Notes: generated from the letters alone by a model not told the origin. Shown: positions 8,430 through 18,497, numbered from the stretch's first letter. The stretch: DNA of 64,000 bases from Anthropogastromicrobium aceti (GCF_025567095.1 NZ_JAOQJH010000013.1), one strand, 5' to 3'. Numbers and translations are program-made.

Positions 8430-10454
8430 TTAAATGCGTTTAAATACTGGCATCGAATCAAGCGGTGCGTCTGCGGTGATTATCTGGCCACCATTGTAAA
8501 CCTTATGGTCTCTTGTATCTTCCCACTTTCCGGATGGCAGATAAACCTCACGCTCAAACTGATTTAAGTGGAAGATTGGAGCAACCAGGTAGTCGCTTCC
8601 AAACATGTACTGATCCTGCAGCTCCCAGCACTTTGAATCCTCTGGGAACTCATAGAACATTGTACGAATTAATGGAGAGCCGTTTTTAGAAGCTTCTTCG
8701 TAGAGCTGCTTGATGTAATCATGCATCTCGATACGGATATCATAATATTTCTTCATGATGCGGTAATTTTCCTCACCGTAGCTCCATAGCTCATTTGGCT
8801 GTCCTGTATGAAGGTAGCCGCCGCCCCAGTCGCGTGTATCAAGCGGTGGAATGTTGTAAGGACCACGATCACCGTGCATACGAAGAACTGCGGAGTAAAC
8901 AGCAAACTCATACCAGCGAATTAAAAGCTGCTGGAAATCTGGATCATTTACATCATCAGTCATGAAGCCGCCGACATCAGTTGTCCACCACGGGATTCCG
9001 GCAAGACCCATATTTAAGCCTGCCTGAAGCTGGTCATAGAATGCCTCAAAGGTACTAGGAACATCGCCAGACCATACAACATTGCCGTATTTTTGGCTGC
9101 CGGCCCATGCACAGCGAAGTAAATTAACAACAGTGCCGTCGCCAAGATCCTTCATGTTGTCATAGAAAACGCGGCTGTACAGCTGCGGATAAATATTAGA
9201 GCAGGAGAGAGCAGGACCTGCAATGTAGCGGTAATGGTCGAAATCGTATACACCGTAATCAGGCTCGGAGTTGTCAAGCCAGAATGCGTCGATGCCAAAA
9301 TCATAATAATTTTTCTTGCAGATTTCCCATACATATTTTCTTGTTTCAGGATTAAATACATCAATCTCAACACAGTCACCCTGATAGTCGTAAGTTTGTG
9401 CTGCACCGCGCTCAGTGCGGATCAAAAGACCGCGATCCATCATTGGCTGGAAGTTTTCGCTCTTTCTGTCAACTGATGGCCATACAGAAACTATTACCTT
9501 AATGCCCATGGAGTGGAGTTCATCTACCATTGCCTTAGGATCAGGCCAGTAGGTGGTATCAAATTTCCAGTCACCCTGAACAGTCCAGTGGAAGAAGTCG
9601 ATTACGATCTGGTCAATATGGATTCCTTCCTTCTGGTACTGACGTGCAACGCTAAGAACTTCATCCTGTGTGCGGTAACGAAGCTTGCACTGCCAAAGTC
9701 CCATACGGTCCTCAGGAAACATCGGTGCGCGTCCTGTCACGGCTGTATAATTTTCCAAAATCTGCTTTGGTCCGTCAGCAACTGTAAGCCAATAATCCAT
9801 CTGCTTGGTGGAACGTGCAGTCCATTCAGTATAGTTCTTTCCGAATGTAACCTGTCCGACAGCTGGATTGTTCCACAGCATACCATAGCCGAGATTTGAT
9901 ACAGCAAAAGGAACACTTATCTGGGAATTTCTCTGAGCAAGCTCAAGGGTACATCCCTTTAGATCCATATATGGCTGCTGATATTGTCCCATACCGAAGA
10001 TCTTCTCACCGTCATTGCTGTCAAATTTCAGATTCAGACTGAATTCGCTTCCGCCAATGATGCCCTTCCACTCGCGGTTTACAGTTTTTAAGCAGCGGCT
10101 TTCGCGGCTTAATGTGCCATCGTAGCTGCGATAATACTCGCGTAAAAACTGTCTGCCGTCACGGTAAAATGTGATAACGCCTGCAAAGTTAACAACTGCG
10201 CATATGCGTCCATTTGTGATAGAGGCAGACTCACGCTTATCAATAGTGCCGTCACCAACCCAGTGGTCAACTTCGTGACACTCAACCTCAGCATGTGAGC
10301 TCTCTGGTGTTTCGGTAAGTGCCCAATCTTGGTTTGATAATTCTGGGAGCATGGTTGCACGAACACGAAGAGAATTTTTGCCCCACGGCTCAATACGAAG
10401 CATTTCGCCGCCGTTTCTGGCTATTAGAACGCCATTTGCTGTTTCAAATTGCAT
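8430..10454 (-). CDS. GH31-family alpha-glycosidase
   Basis: A 674-residue cytoplasmic retaining alpha-glycosidase of family GH31 (alpha-glucosidase or alpha-xylosidase). The catalytic nucleophile is D396 in FWLDNSEPD and the acid/base is about D463 in WSGDVPSTFE; the barrel also shows QIVIDFFHW and RMHGDRGPYN. The N-terminal 220 residues form the usual beta-sandwich. Substrate cannot be told apart from the sequence; alpha-xyloside is possible next to GH43 enzymes. ATG 10454 is preceded by AAGGAGG on the minus strand. It is divergent from an AraC-type regulator gene and the shared 188-bp gap holds two perfect inverted repeats, so the regulator probably controls it. Confidence 0.85.
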   Translation of the reverse strand: MQFETANGVLIARNGGEMLRIEPWGKNSLRVRATMLPELSNQDWALTETPESSHAEVECHEVDHWVGDGTIDKRESASITNGRICAVVNFAGVITFYRDGRQFLREYYRSYDGTLSRESRCLKTVNREWKGIIGGSEFSLNLKFDSNDGEKIFGMGQYQQPYMDLKGCTLELAQRNSQISVPFAVSNLGYGMLWNNPAVGQVTFGKNYTEWTARSTKQMDYWLTVADGPKQILENYTAVTGRAPMFPEDRMGLWQCKLRYRTQDEVLSVARQYQKEGIHIDQIVIDFFHWTVQGDWKFDTTYWPDPKAMVDELHSMGIKVIVSVWPSVDRKSENFQPMMDRGLLIRTERGAAQTYDYQGDCVEIDVFNPETRKYVWEICKKNYYDFGIDAFWLDNSEPDYGVYDFDHYRYIAGPALSCSNIYPQLYSRVFYDNMKDLGDGTVVNLLRCAWAGSQKYGNVVWSGDVPSTFEAFYDQLQAGLNMGLAGIPWWTTDVGGFMTDDVNDPDFQQLLIRWYEFAVYSAVLRMHGDRGPYNIPPLDTRDWGGGYLHTGQPNELWSYGEENYRIMKKYYDIRIEMHDYIKQLYEEASKNGSPLIRTMFYEFPEDSKCWELQDQYMFGSDYLVAPIFHLNQFEREVYLPSGKWEDTRDHKVYNGGQIITADAPLDSMPVFKRI

Positions 10455-10475
10455 AAAAAACCTCCTTATAAATAG

Positions 10476-10491
10476 TGCGATAAGTATCGCA
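10476..10491. promoter_or_regulatory. Operator-like palindrome in the GH31 leader
   Basis: TGCGATA, 2-bp spacer, TATCGCA: a perfect 7-bp inverted repeat between the GH31 ribosome binding site and its likely -10 (TATAAT on the minus strand at 10508-10513). No good -35 is seen, which suits an activated or tightly repressed promoter. Confidence 0.55.
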
Positions 10492-10578
10492 AATTTCTTC
10501 TGATTGTATTATACTAACAAAAGAAAGAAAATACTTGACCATTTTTCACAGATTCTGACACAAAATTGATTTTACATT

Positions 10579-10593
10579 TCACACGTTGTGTGA
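10579..10593. promoter_or_regulatory. Operator-like palindrome upstream of the AraC gene
   Basis: TCACAC, 3-bp spacer, GTGTGA: a perfect inverted repeat in the divergent GH31/AraC gap, 50 bp upstream of the AraC-family start. Function as a protein binding site is inferred. Confidence 0.5.
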
Positions 10594-10642
10594 GATTTTG
10601 CGAATGAGCGTCTTGTGAACTGCAACAAAGGAGGAGAAAAAT

Positions 10643-11524
10643 ATGAACCAACTAGATTTTGCTCGTATTCATGAAATGCAGTTTCACGGAGACATTCGAT
10701 TTCATCTGAGGCTTCATGAAATGACAAAGGAACCTTTTTGGCCAGAGCCGGTACCGCCTCATTGGCATGAAGAGTATGAGTTTTTGGTGATTACAAGAGG
10801 TACTGGAACAGCTTGTCTTAATACAAGAACAATGCACATTGAGTCTGGGGATATTTTGTTTATAAATGCAGGGATTGTGCACTCCTTTAGAGGTGATGAA
10901 AAAAATCCACTGGCTTTTTATGCGCTTGATTTTGGAAGAGAGCTTATAAGCAGCTATGGCAATGATGATATTCAGCAAAAATATATCAGCCGTCAGGCAA
11001 ATGGTGAGCTTATTTTCAGAGACCATTTCAAAAAGGATGATTCTATGTGGCCGTATATTGAAGAACCGCTAGAAGAAATACGTGCTCTTTGCAGTCAGGA
11101 AATGGCAAAAAACGAGCTGCTGATTAAATCAAATCTGCTTCGTATATGGCATTATCTTTGTCTGGACGCAGAAGCAACGTCATTTACTCTAAAGAAAAAG
11201 GATGATGAACGAGTGCGTATGATCAAGCAGATTTTGCAGTATATACAGGAAAATTATGCAAGAAATTTAACTTTGTGTGGCCTTGCAGCATATTTTCATA
11301 TGAGTGAGGGACAGTTTTGCCGTTTTTTTAAATCACAGATTGGCATGACGGCAATTGAATATTTAAATTATTACCGTATCGGTGTGGCTTGTGACATGTT
11401 AAAGGATGGCATTTTGCCAATCAGTGAGGTTGCGACAGAATGCGGTTACAATAACATTAGCTACTTCAACAGGACATTTAGAAGGTACATGCACTGCACA
11501 CCGGGAGAGTACCAGAAACGGTAA
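10643..11524 (+). CDS. AraC-family transcription regulator with cupin sensor
   Basis: A 293-residue one-component regulator. Residues 1-150 form a cupin-like sugar-sensing domain (VPPHWHEEYEFLVI, ESGDILFINAGIVHSF), and the last 100 residues carry the two helix-turn-helix motifs of AraC proteins (LAAYFHMSEGQFCRFFK and ISEVATECGYNNISYFNRTF, ending CTPGEYQKR). The start follows AAAGGAGGAG. It is divergent from the GH31 gene, the likely target, and lies 43 bp upstream of the histidine kinase gene, so it may be cotranscribed with the two-component pair. Confidence 0.85.
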   Translation: MNQLDFARIHEMQFHGDIRFHLRLHEMTKEPFWPEPVPPHWHEEYEFLVITRGTGTACLNTRTMHIESGDILFINAGIVHSFRGDEKNPLAFYALDFGRELISSYGNDDIQQKYISRQANGELIFRDHFKKDDSMWPYIEEPLEEIRALCSQEMAKNELLIKSNLLRIWHYLCLDAEATSFTLKKKDDERVRMIKQILQYIQENYARNLTLCGLAAYFHMSEGQFCRFFKSQIGMTAIEYLNYYRIGVACDMLKDGILPISEVATECGYNNISYFNRTFRRYMHCTPGEYQKR

Positions 11525-11567
11525 TTGAGACTAATATTTTGGCAGTAAGTCTTGAGAGGAAGGAAAA

Positions 11568-13349
11568 ATGAGAAACGTAAAAAGTAAATTTAAAACTCTG
11601 CTTGATTGTTTGGGAAAAATTCGTTTTTTGACTATGTATTACTGGATTTTAGCGATTACGATTCTTTTATTTGTGGGATCGCTGTCAGTAACAAATGTAA
11701 TCGCCAAGAAGGGTGTAAAGAGAGAATATCAGGAGTATAATGAATCACTGTTTAAGCAGGCACAGGCAGAGATGGAGCGAAGCATTCAAGAATTGATTCA
11801 GATTGCGTATAATATTATGTCAGACAGAGAGGTAAATACATATCTGAATACAAAATCATTGAGTGAGAGAAGCAGGCTTTTGGAAGAGGTGATTCGTCCA
11901 GAGTTCAGCAGCATTCAGGCGATTAAAAGCAGTATTGAGACTATTTCCTTGTATGACGCAGATGGAAAGCTAGTTGCAAATACGGGTACTTTCTATAAAG
12001 ATGTGATTCCAGAGACAACAGAGGATGCTATTACCTTTTCAAGCTTGATTCAAATTGGAACGAAACGCTATTTTGGTATTTCAATCCCTCTGTATAATAT
12101 TAATAAGACACAGATTAAGGGACGATGTGGAGAATGCTTTATTTTGATAAATATGTTATATCTTGATGAAATGCTTGAAGGGCGTCTTCCAACGAGTGAT
12201 TCCAGCTTTGTGCTAAAAGGCGGAGATAATCAGGTTATGGTGCAAAGAGGTTTGGCGGCTGATACTTCCATAAACATATCTGGTGAAAATGAAGAATTTG
12301 ATCGAGGATGGAGCATTTATCAGGGAGAAATTAAAAAAACAAGCTGGGATTTGATTCTTAGTGTTCCAAATCATACACTGTATCAAAATTTAAACTATAT
12401 GCAGCGAATAAATGGAATTACTTATATTATTATAGGATTGCTGTTGCTGTTATTTTTTGTTGTGATTTATGCGAGTATTCTTCGCCCAATACGTGAGCAG
12501 ACATTGTTTATGAACTATTATGCAAAAAACAGAAAAAGTCGTATGGAAGTAAAATCACATAATGAAATGGGACTTTTAGCAGAAAACTTAAATGCGATGC
12601 TTGATGATATTGACATGTTGACAGAGGAAAATCTAAAAAGTAAGGAGCAGGTGTTAGAAGCTAATTACCAAAAGAAACAATCGGAGCTGTTGGCTTACCG
12701 CAATCAAATTAATCCACATTTTATGCATAATACATTTGAATGTATAAGAGGAATGGCACTTTTATATGAGGTTCCAGATATTGCAGAGATTTCCGAAGCA
12801 CTGTCTCGCTTTTTCTCATATAATGTGCGAGGAAAGGGCTATGCAACGATTCGCGAAATTGCAGATCATATTCATGATTACGCATCAATTATTGGGTACC
12901 GTTTTATGAACAAATATACCATTTCAATTGAAATTGAAGAGGATGTGATGGAGCAGTGTATGCCAAAAATGATTATACAGCCATTAGTCGAGAATGCTGT
13001 ATTTCACGGATTAGAGCCAAAGGAAGAAAGTGGCACAGTCGGTGTTTTTGTAGGAAAGGAAAAAGAGCGGCTTGCCATCCGTGTGTGGGACAGCGGATGC
13101 GGCATGGATGAAAAAGAGCTGGAAACACTGAAAAATAAGCTTAAGGAATTTGACAGGACGAGTCTTCTTCCTATGCAAAAGCATGGAATTGGTATGGTCA
13201 ATATTTATCGCAGACTGAGGCTGTTTTATGCTGATCAGTTAGAGTTTAATGTAACAAGTAAAAAAGGCGAAGGAACGAGGATAGACATTTTTGTTCCGCT
13301 TGACAGAAAAATGGAAGGAGAGGAACATGTACCAGGTATACTTGATTGA
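11568..13349 (+). CDS. YesM-type membrane sensor histidine kinase
   Basis: A 593-residue sensor with a membrane segment near residues 22-46, an extracellular sensing region of about 240 residues, a second membrane segment near 285-308 and a HAMP-like linker. The phospho-acceptor is H384 in INPHFMHNTFE, followed by the ATPase N box (QPLVENAVFHGLE), DSGCGM and HGIGMVNIYRRL. This is the His_kinase plus HATPase_c arrangement of YesM/LytS-like kinases, which commonly sense extracellular oligosaccharide or its binding protein. The response regulator gene overlaps its end by 23 bp, so the two are translated together. Confidence 0.88.
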   Translation: MRNVKSKFKTLLDCLGKIRFLTMYYWILAITILLFVGSLSVTNVIAKKGVKREYQEYNESLFKQAQAEMERSIQELIQIAYNIMSDREVNTYLNTKSLSERSRLLEEVIRPEFSSIQAIKSSIETISLYDADGKLVANTGTFYKDVIPETTEDAITFSSLIQIGTKRYFGISIPLYNINKTQIKGRCGECFILINMLYLDEMLEGRLPTSDSSFVLKGGDNQVMVQRGLAADTSINISGENEEFDRGWSIYQGEIKKTSWDLILSVPNHTLYQNLNYMQRINGITYIIIGLLLLLFFVVIYASILRPIREQTLFMNYYAKNRKSRMEVKSHNEMGLLAENLNAMLDDIDMLTEENLKSKEQVLEANYQKKQSELLAYRNQINPHFMHNTFECIRGMALLYEVPDIAEISEALSRFFSYNVRGKGYATIREIADHIHDYASIIGYRFMNKYTISIEIEEDVMEQCMPKMIIQPLVENAVFHGLEPKEESGTVGVFVGKEKERLAIRVWDSGCGMDEKELETLKNKLKEFDRTSLLPMQKHGIGMVNIYRRLRLFYADQLEFNVTSKKGEGTRIDIFVPLDRKMEGEEHVPGILD

Positions 13350-14772
13350 TGATGAGCCATGGGTGCTGATAGGGTTAGAACGCCTCATTTCATGGGAAGA
13401 ATATGGATTTTGTGTAGTGGGAAAATCGACATCAAGCAAGGAGGCATGGAGTCAGATTACACAGTTAAAGCCAGATGTAGTGGTTACTGACATTCGTATG
13501 CCAGGTTTAAACGGACTAGATTTGCTTGGAAAGATACGGGAAGAAAATTTAAATACAAAGGTAGTGCTTGTGAGCGGTTTTGCTGAATTTGAATATGCGC
13601 GTATTGCGATTCGGGATGGCGCATTTGAATATTTAGTCAAGCCAGTGAGTAAGGATCAGCTGTCAGACTGTATGAAGCGGCTTAGTAAGGAGTTAACAGC
13701 TCTGAGAGCAGAAATAGATACATTGGCGGTGTCGGAAACGATTGATATGATCTCCAAATATAAAAACGCAAGCAGTGCATGGGCATTTCTCTGTGATATG
13801 CATAAGACAAAGATCAACAAGCGACGCTTTTATATGGCTAGTCTGTATCGCTTTGAAGATGATCAGAAATTGATTTGTGCGCAGAATATTTCAGAGACGG
13901 TATTTGATGCAAGTATTGTTCTGATTGCAAAAAATGAATTGTTTGCTGTAATTGGAAGTGATTTTTGCGAACTTCCGCAGTATCATGCAAAGCGTATTCT
14001 TGATTATGTTAAAAAAATATGTGATACATCTTCAACTCTAATTTTCTGTGGCTGCAGCCAGATTTATGAGGAAGAAATCCAAGTATATAAAATGTTTGGA
14101 CGAGCAAAGAATGCCTGTGATAGTGCACAGTTTGTAAATCTGGATATGATAGTAGATCACAAGGAAAGTGATTGGGAAGGAAAGAATGAACTGCTTCGTC
14201 AGATAAGATATCAAAAAAGCAGTGTAACAGAATCAATTGAAACACTTGAGCATTTAGTAACTTCAGGAAAAATTTTGCTTGATGAGCTGTGGAAATATTT
14301 TGTACAGATGAACCGCGTCTATGCAGAGTCACAAAATGGAAAGTACATAGATGAGCGAGAGTGTGAGAGTGCTGAGGAGCTTCTTGTGGAGTATAAAAAT
14401 GCTCGTGTATTTTTTGAAATGCTGAAAAATAAATTAGTTTTTAATGAAGCTGCTAGGCTTATGGAGCAGATTCGTGAATATATTGACTGTCACTATATGG
14501 AAAATCTTACTGCGGCGGCGCTGGGAAATGAGATTGGTATCAGTCAGGGCTATTTAAGCCAGTTAATTAAGAAAGAGACGGGAAAAACGTACTCAGAATT
14601 GATTCAGCAAAAGAAATTGGAAAAAGCAAAGGAACTGCTGCAATATTCAGAAAAGACAGTGGGGGAGATTGCGCAGGAAACGGGATATTCAGATTATTAT
14701 TATTTTACAAAGACATTTAAACGTCTGACTAAAATGACACCTAGCGAGTACCGTAAAAAGTATGAATTGTAA
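13327..14772 (+). CDS. YesN-type response regulator with AraC DNA-binding domain
   Basis: A 481-residue partner of the preceding kinase. The receiver domain at the N-terminus starts VYLIDDEPW, has the phospho-acceptor D55 in VVTDIRMPGLNG and the lysine in YLVKPVSK. The middle 230 residues are a variable linker. The last 100 residues hold an AraC-type double helix-turn-helix (LGNEIGISQGYLSQLIKK and VGEIAQETGYSDYYYF, ending TPSEYRKKY). ATG 13327 follows GGAAGGAGAGG and overlaps the kinase gene. The obvious target is the binding-protein/permease operon that begins 142 bp downstream, whose promoter has a good -10 but a poor -35. Confidence 0.88.
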   Translation: MYQVYLIDDEPWVLIGLERLISWEEYGFCVVGKSTSSKEAWSQITQLKPDVVVTDIRMPGLNGLDLLGKIREENLNTKVVLVSGFAEFEYARIAIRDGAFEYLVKPVSKDQLSDCMKRLSKELTALRAEIDTLAVSETIDMISKYKNASSAWAFLCDMHKTKINKRRFYMASLYRFEDDQKLICAQNISETVFDASIVLIAKNELFAVIGSDFCELPQYHAKRILDYVKKICDTSSTLIFCGCSQIYEEEIQVYKMFGRAKNACDSAQFVNLDMIVDHKESDWEGKNELLRQIRYQKSSVTESIETLEHLVTSGKILLDELWKYFVQMNRVYAESQNGKYIDERECESAEELLVEYKNARVFFEMLKNKLVFNEAARLMEQIREYIDCHYMENLTAAALGNEIGISQGYLSQLIKKETGKTYSELIQQKKLEKAKELLQYSEKTVGEIAQETGYSDYYYFTKTFKRLTKMTPSEYRKKYEL

Positions 14773-14862
14773 AAAATCACAGTTAGTTACAGGAAAATAA
14801 AAGAGTAATCAAATTACCATACAAAAAATGAAAAAGTACATATTAAAAAATTGAGGAAAATG

Positions 14863-14868
14863 TATAAT
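14863..14868 (+). promoter_or_regulatory. -10 box of the transport operon
   Basis: TATAAT at this position, with no recognisable -35 at the proper distance. This fits a promoter that needs an activator, most simply the YesN-type regulator encoded just upstream. Confidence 0.5.
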
Positions 14869-14914
14869 CTAAGACAGAAACAAAGAGACCTTGAAAAAAG
14901 GAAAGGAGATTTAT

Positions 14915-16552
14915 ATGAAAAAGAAATTTGTATCATCAGCGATTCTTGCAGCAGCACTTGCAGTAACTTCTGTTGTTCCGGCGTTTGCAGAAGGGGACAC
15001 TAGTGAAGTATATTGGTATTCAGATGTAGCGGGATATGGTCCGGCAAACTGGAATACAGATTCCTCACCAGCACTTGATTACATAAGAGACAATATTGGA
15101 CTTACATTTAATCTGGAGCAGCCGCCGACAGATGCAGCGACAAAGCTTGGACTTATGTTAGCAACAAACGATCTTCCAGATATCATTTCTATCACAAACA
15201 GCGACAGCATGAAGGACTTGATTAAGGCAGGAGCTGTATGGGACATGCAGGAGTTTCTAGAAGAGTATGATCCAGATTCATGGCTGCTAGAGGGTTATCC
15301 AGAAGATCACAAGCAGGCACTGATTGATCGTTTTGGCGGATGGTACAGCCTTGCATCTCATATTGAAACACCAGATAACAGAAAGATTTATCCACCAGAT
15401 GATGAATGTTGGATAGATGTAGTAGAAAAAGGAAGCAACAGCTGCATCATGTTTGATAAAGATATTATGGATGCACTTGGAATTACCGAGGAGATGGTTT
15501 CCACGGAGGAAGGCTTCTATGAGGCATGTGAGCTTGTAAAGAACTCCGGCTACACAACAGAGAATGGTGAGAGTGTTATTCCGGTTGCACTTCACGCAGA
15601 TGGCTGGATTGATACATCACTTGATGGCATTCTGTCATATAATTTTGGTGCCGTTCCAGTTGATGAGGAAGGAAATTATCGTCATAAGGAGCTTAGTCCA
15701 GGATATAAGAATGCACTTAAATTTGTAAACAATTGTATCCAGAAAGAGTATCTGGATGTAAATATCTTGACACTTGATGAGGCTGCTTTAAAGACATATC
15801 TGGAAGCAGGACGAGTATTCTGCTGGATTGGAAACCAGGCACAGATCAATAAGGAAAATACAAGTTGGGTATCTTATGGTGCAATTACACCAGAAAATGA
15901 GGCAAAGGGTGCACTTCCGATCAATCAGTCAGCAGGAACTGGTTGGATTCAGACATTTGTTTCTAAGAGTTGCGATGAGCCTGAGAAGGTAGCAGAGTTC
16001 TTAAGCTGGATTACAAGTGAAGAAGGCTTAATGATGGACTACTACGGAATTGAAGGCGAATATTACACAGTTGATGATAAGGGAATTGTAACAAAGACTG
16101 AAAAAGGCGAACAGGAATTGAAAGATTTGTATGAAAATAATATCTTGTTCTGGCCATTCGCAAGTACCTCATTTGAGCGTCATACAGAGCCAGTTCCGGA
16201 TCCAACAAGCAATCGCGGTGTTGAGATTGCACTGATGCCAGCATTTGGTAAGGAAGAGACTACTTATATTTACGATTCTTCTTTAATTGACTTCCAAGAT
16301 ACAGTTCTGGAGCCATCAAGTGATCTTGGAATCAAGCTGTCTCAGGTAAAGAGCTATCTGGAATCTCAGAAGGCAAAGATTGTTACTGCAAAGACAGATG
16401 AGGAATTTGAGACAGAGTACAACAATATGGTATCTACGCTAGAGGATTACAGTATCGCTGATATTGATGCAGCTTACGATGAAGTATATAAGACAAACTG
16501 CGAGAATACTGGAAATAAAATTGAAGATATCAATGCAGACTTGTACAAGTAA
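14915..16552 (+). CDS. CUT1 ABC transporter substrate-binding protein
   Basis: An exported binding protein of 545 residues that should capture an oligosaccharide for the two permeases encoded downstream. The signal peptide (basic MKKKF, hydrophobic core, then VVPAFAEGDTS) ends like a signal peptidase I site and has no lipobox cysteine, unusual for a Gram-positive binding protein. The rest resembles the large LplA / COG1653 class (ANWNTD, ATNDLPDIISI, EFLSWITSEEGLMMDYYGIEG). I start at ATG 14915 behind AAAGGAG; an upstream TTG has no site. A terminator-like hairpin separates it from the permease genes. Gene order with a YesMN pair suggests control by external sugar. Confidence 0.85.
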   Translation: MKKKFVSSAILAAALAVTSVVPAFAEGDTSEVYWYSDVAGYGPANWNTDSSPALDYIRDNIGLTFNLEQPPTDAATKLGLMLATNDLPDIISITNSDSMKDLIKAGAVWDMQEFLEEYDPDSWLLEGYPEDHKQALIDRFGGWYSLASHIETPDNRKIYPPDDECWIDVVEKGSNSCIMFDKDIMDALGITEEMVSTEEGFYEACELVKNSGYTTENGESVIPVALHADGWIDTSLDGILSYNFGAVPVDEEGNYRHKELSPGYKNALKFVNNCIQKEYLDVNILTLDEAALKTYLEAGRVFCWIGNQAQINKENTSWVSYGAITPENEAKGALPINQSAGTGWIQTFVSKSCDEPEKVAEFLSWITSEEGLMMDYYGIEGEYYTVDDKGIVTKTEKGEQELKDLYENNILFWPFASTSFERHTEPVPDPTSNRGVEIALMPAFGKEETTYIYDSSLIDFQDTVLEPSSDLGIKLSQVKSYLESQKAKIVTAKTDEEFETEYNNMVSTLEDYSIADIDAAYDEVYKTNCENTGNKIEDINADLYK

Positions 16553-16576
16553 GTAAGAAATAAATAACGGTGAGAG

Positions 16577-16606
16577 AGGATGCAAAGAAATTTGCATCCT
16601 TTTCTT
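16577..16606 (+). terminator. Intercistronic hairpin after the binding-protein gene
   Basis: AGGATGCAAA, GAAA loop, TTTGCATCCT, then TTTTCTT. It lies between the binding-protein and permease genes and probably lets most transcripts stop or be stabilised there, giving more binding protein than permease. Confidence 0.75.
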
Positions 16607-16631
16607 AAAAACTGCGGAAGTGAGGCTAGCT

Positions 16632-17567
16632 ATGAATAAAAAGAAAAGTTTTACATTAGGAAAAGATCGTGCAACACAGTTCCAACTGCATACGCTGATG
16701 CTGCCGGGAACGATCTGTATCATACTGTTTAGCATTCTTCCATTGTTCGGATTAATTCTGGCATTTAAGAATTATTCAGTTGTGGAGGGTGTTGCAGGAA
16801 TTTTTACAAGCAAGTGGTATGGGTTCCAGAATTTTAAAATTATTTTTGGAAACCACGATTTTACCAGAATGTTAGTAAATACACTAGGAATTAACCTGCT
16901 AGGCAATCTGGTGAATATTCTAGCGGCATTGTTTTTTGCACTTTTGATAAATGAGATTGCATCTCCATTTTTGAAAAAATCTGTTCAGACGCTGACCTAC
17001 ATGCCGCATTTTATTTCATGGGTTGTATTTGGTGGTATTGTTATCACACTGTTAAGTTCAGATGGACCAATCAATAACTTCCTTGTAAATACAGGAATAT
17101 TTAAAAATTCAGTTGTTTTTATGGCACAGCCGAAAAAGTTCTGGGCAATTGCGATTATATCCAACTTAATTAAGGAGCTTGGATGGAGTACAATTTTGTA
17201 TACGGCAGCTATTGCTGGTGTAGATCAGGAATTGTACGAGGCAGCAGAAATTGATGGTGCAGGACGTTTCCGCAGAATGATCAGCATCACAATTCCATGT
17301 ATTAAGGGAACTGTGATGATTATGGTAATCTTTGCAGTTGCCGGTATTTTAAATAACAACTTTGATCAGATTTATGTACTTCAGAATTCCTTTAACCTGG
17401 AGCGAAGTGAGGTAATTGATACTTATATTTATAAGATTGGTATTCAGCAGCTTCAGTTTGGAATGGCAGCAGCAGTTAACATTACAAAATCCTTCTTCTC
17501 TCTGGCATTGTTGTTACTTGCAAATGGAATTGTAAGCAAGCTGTCAGATGGATATGGTTTATTCTGA
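16632..17567 (+). CDS. CUT1 ABC transporter permease, LplB type
   Basis: A 311-residue inner membrane subunit of the sugar importer. It starts with a basic cytoplasmic tail, then a first membrane segment (LPGTICIILFSILPLFGLIL) and about five more; the cytoplasmic EAA loop reads EAAEIDGAGRFRRM, the coupling site for the ATPase. ATG 16632 is used because AGTGAGG precedes it; an in-frame GTG at 16620 falls inside that site. It is followed by the second permease gene at 21 bp. No ATPase gene is present, so a shared MsmK-like subunit is presumed. Confidence 0.88.
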   Translation: MNKKKSFTLGKDRATQFQLHTLMLPGTICIILFSILPLFGLILAFKNYSVVEGVAGIFTSKWYGFQNFKIIFGNHDFTRMLVNTLGINLLGNLVNILAALFFALLINEIASPFLKKSVQTLTYMPHFISWVVFGGIVITLLSSDGPINNFLVNTGIFKNSVVFMAQPKKFWAIAIISNLIKELGWSTILYTAAIAGVDQELYEAAEIDGAGRFRRMISITIPCIKGTVMIMVIFAVAGILNNNFDQIYVLQNSFNLERSEVIDTYIYKIGIQQLQFGMAAAVNITKSFFSLALLLLANGIVSKLSDGYGLF

Positions 17568-17588
17568 TGAAAGGATTGGGTTTTCGGC

Positions 17589-18497
17589 ATGAAAGTTAAA
17601 AGCAGCAAATCAAAAACATTCAATTTGATTCTTGGAATCTTTATGATTCTTATTACAATTATAACTTTATATCCAGTATGGTTTTCTCTGATTAATTCAC
17701 TTAACAGTGCAGGTGCCATTGCAAAGCATGGTTATGCAATGTTGATTCCAGATGAATTTTCAACAGCAAGCTGGCAGGCAGTGTTAAAGAATAATGAGAT
17801 TGTAAAGGCATTTTTTGTAACACTGGCAAGAACAATTATTGTCACAGCAGGACAGACAGTGATAACATCTATGTTTGCTTATGGATTCTCCAGAAACTAC
17901 TTGTGCGGTAAGAAATTTTATGCAACAATTGGATTTATCAGCATGTATTTAAATGGTGGTGTTATTTCCTACTTCCTGTTGTTTACAGGAATGAAGATTT
18001 ACAACACATTCTGGGTTTACATTATCCCGAGCTTATTTGGCGGATTTTATAATGTAATCATCTACAATGCAAACTTCAGAGAAATTCCAGTGTCACTTGT
18101 AGAATCTGCAAAGCTAGACGGTGCGAGCGAGTATTCAATCTTCTTTAAGATTTTTATGCCACTGTCAAAGCCGGTACTCTCAGCACTTGCAATTTTTACT
18201 GCTGTTGGAACCTGGAATGATTATACACAGACCTTGTATTACACAAGATCAACAGATCTTCAGACATTATCTTACTATATGCTGACTGTAATTAAGTCTA
18301 GTCAGACTGCAGAGAATATGAGCAAAATGGGAACTGCTGCTTCTTCTGTTTTAAGTACAATGTCAGAGCAGGCAAGCAATTATAAAACAATTGAATTGGC
18401 ATGTATGGTATTATCATCAATTCCGCTTATTGTTATGTATCCGTTTGCACAGAAATTCTTTGAAAAGGGACTTATGGTTGGTTCCGTAAAGGGTTAA
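17589..18497 (+). CDS. CUT1 ABC transporter permease, YtcP type
   Basis: A 302-residue second permease of the importer, partner of the preceding subunit. Six membrane segments are expected; the EAA loop reads ESAKLDGASEYSIFF and the protein ends with the typical FFEKGLMVGSVKG. The gene starts 21 bp after the first permease gene, with AAAGGATTGGG upstream, and is followed at 27 bp by a GH43-like gene, so transporter and enzyme share an operon. Confidence 0.88.
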   Translation: MKVKSSKSKTFNLILGIFMILITIITLYPVWFSLINSLNSAGAIAKHGYAMLIPDEFSTASWQAVLKNNEIVKAFFVTLARTIIVTAGQTVITSMFAYGFSRNYLCGKKFYATIGFISMYLNGGVISYFLLFTGMKIYNTFWVYIIPSLFGGFYNVIIYNANFREIPVSLVESAKLDGASEYSIFFKIFMPLSKPVLSALAIFTAVGTWNDYTQTLYYTRSTDLQTLSYYMLTVIKSSQTAENMSKMGTAASSVLSTMSEQASNYKTIELACMVLSSIPLIVMYPFAQKFFEKGLMVGSVKG

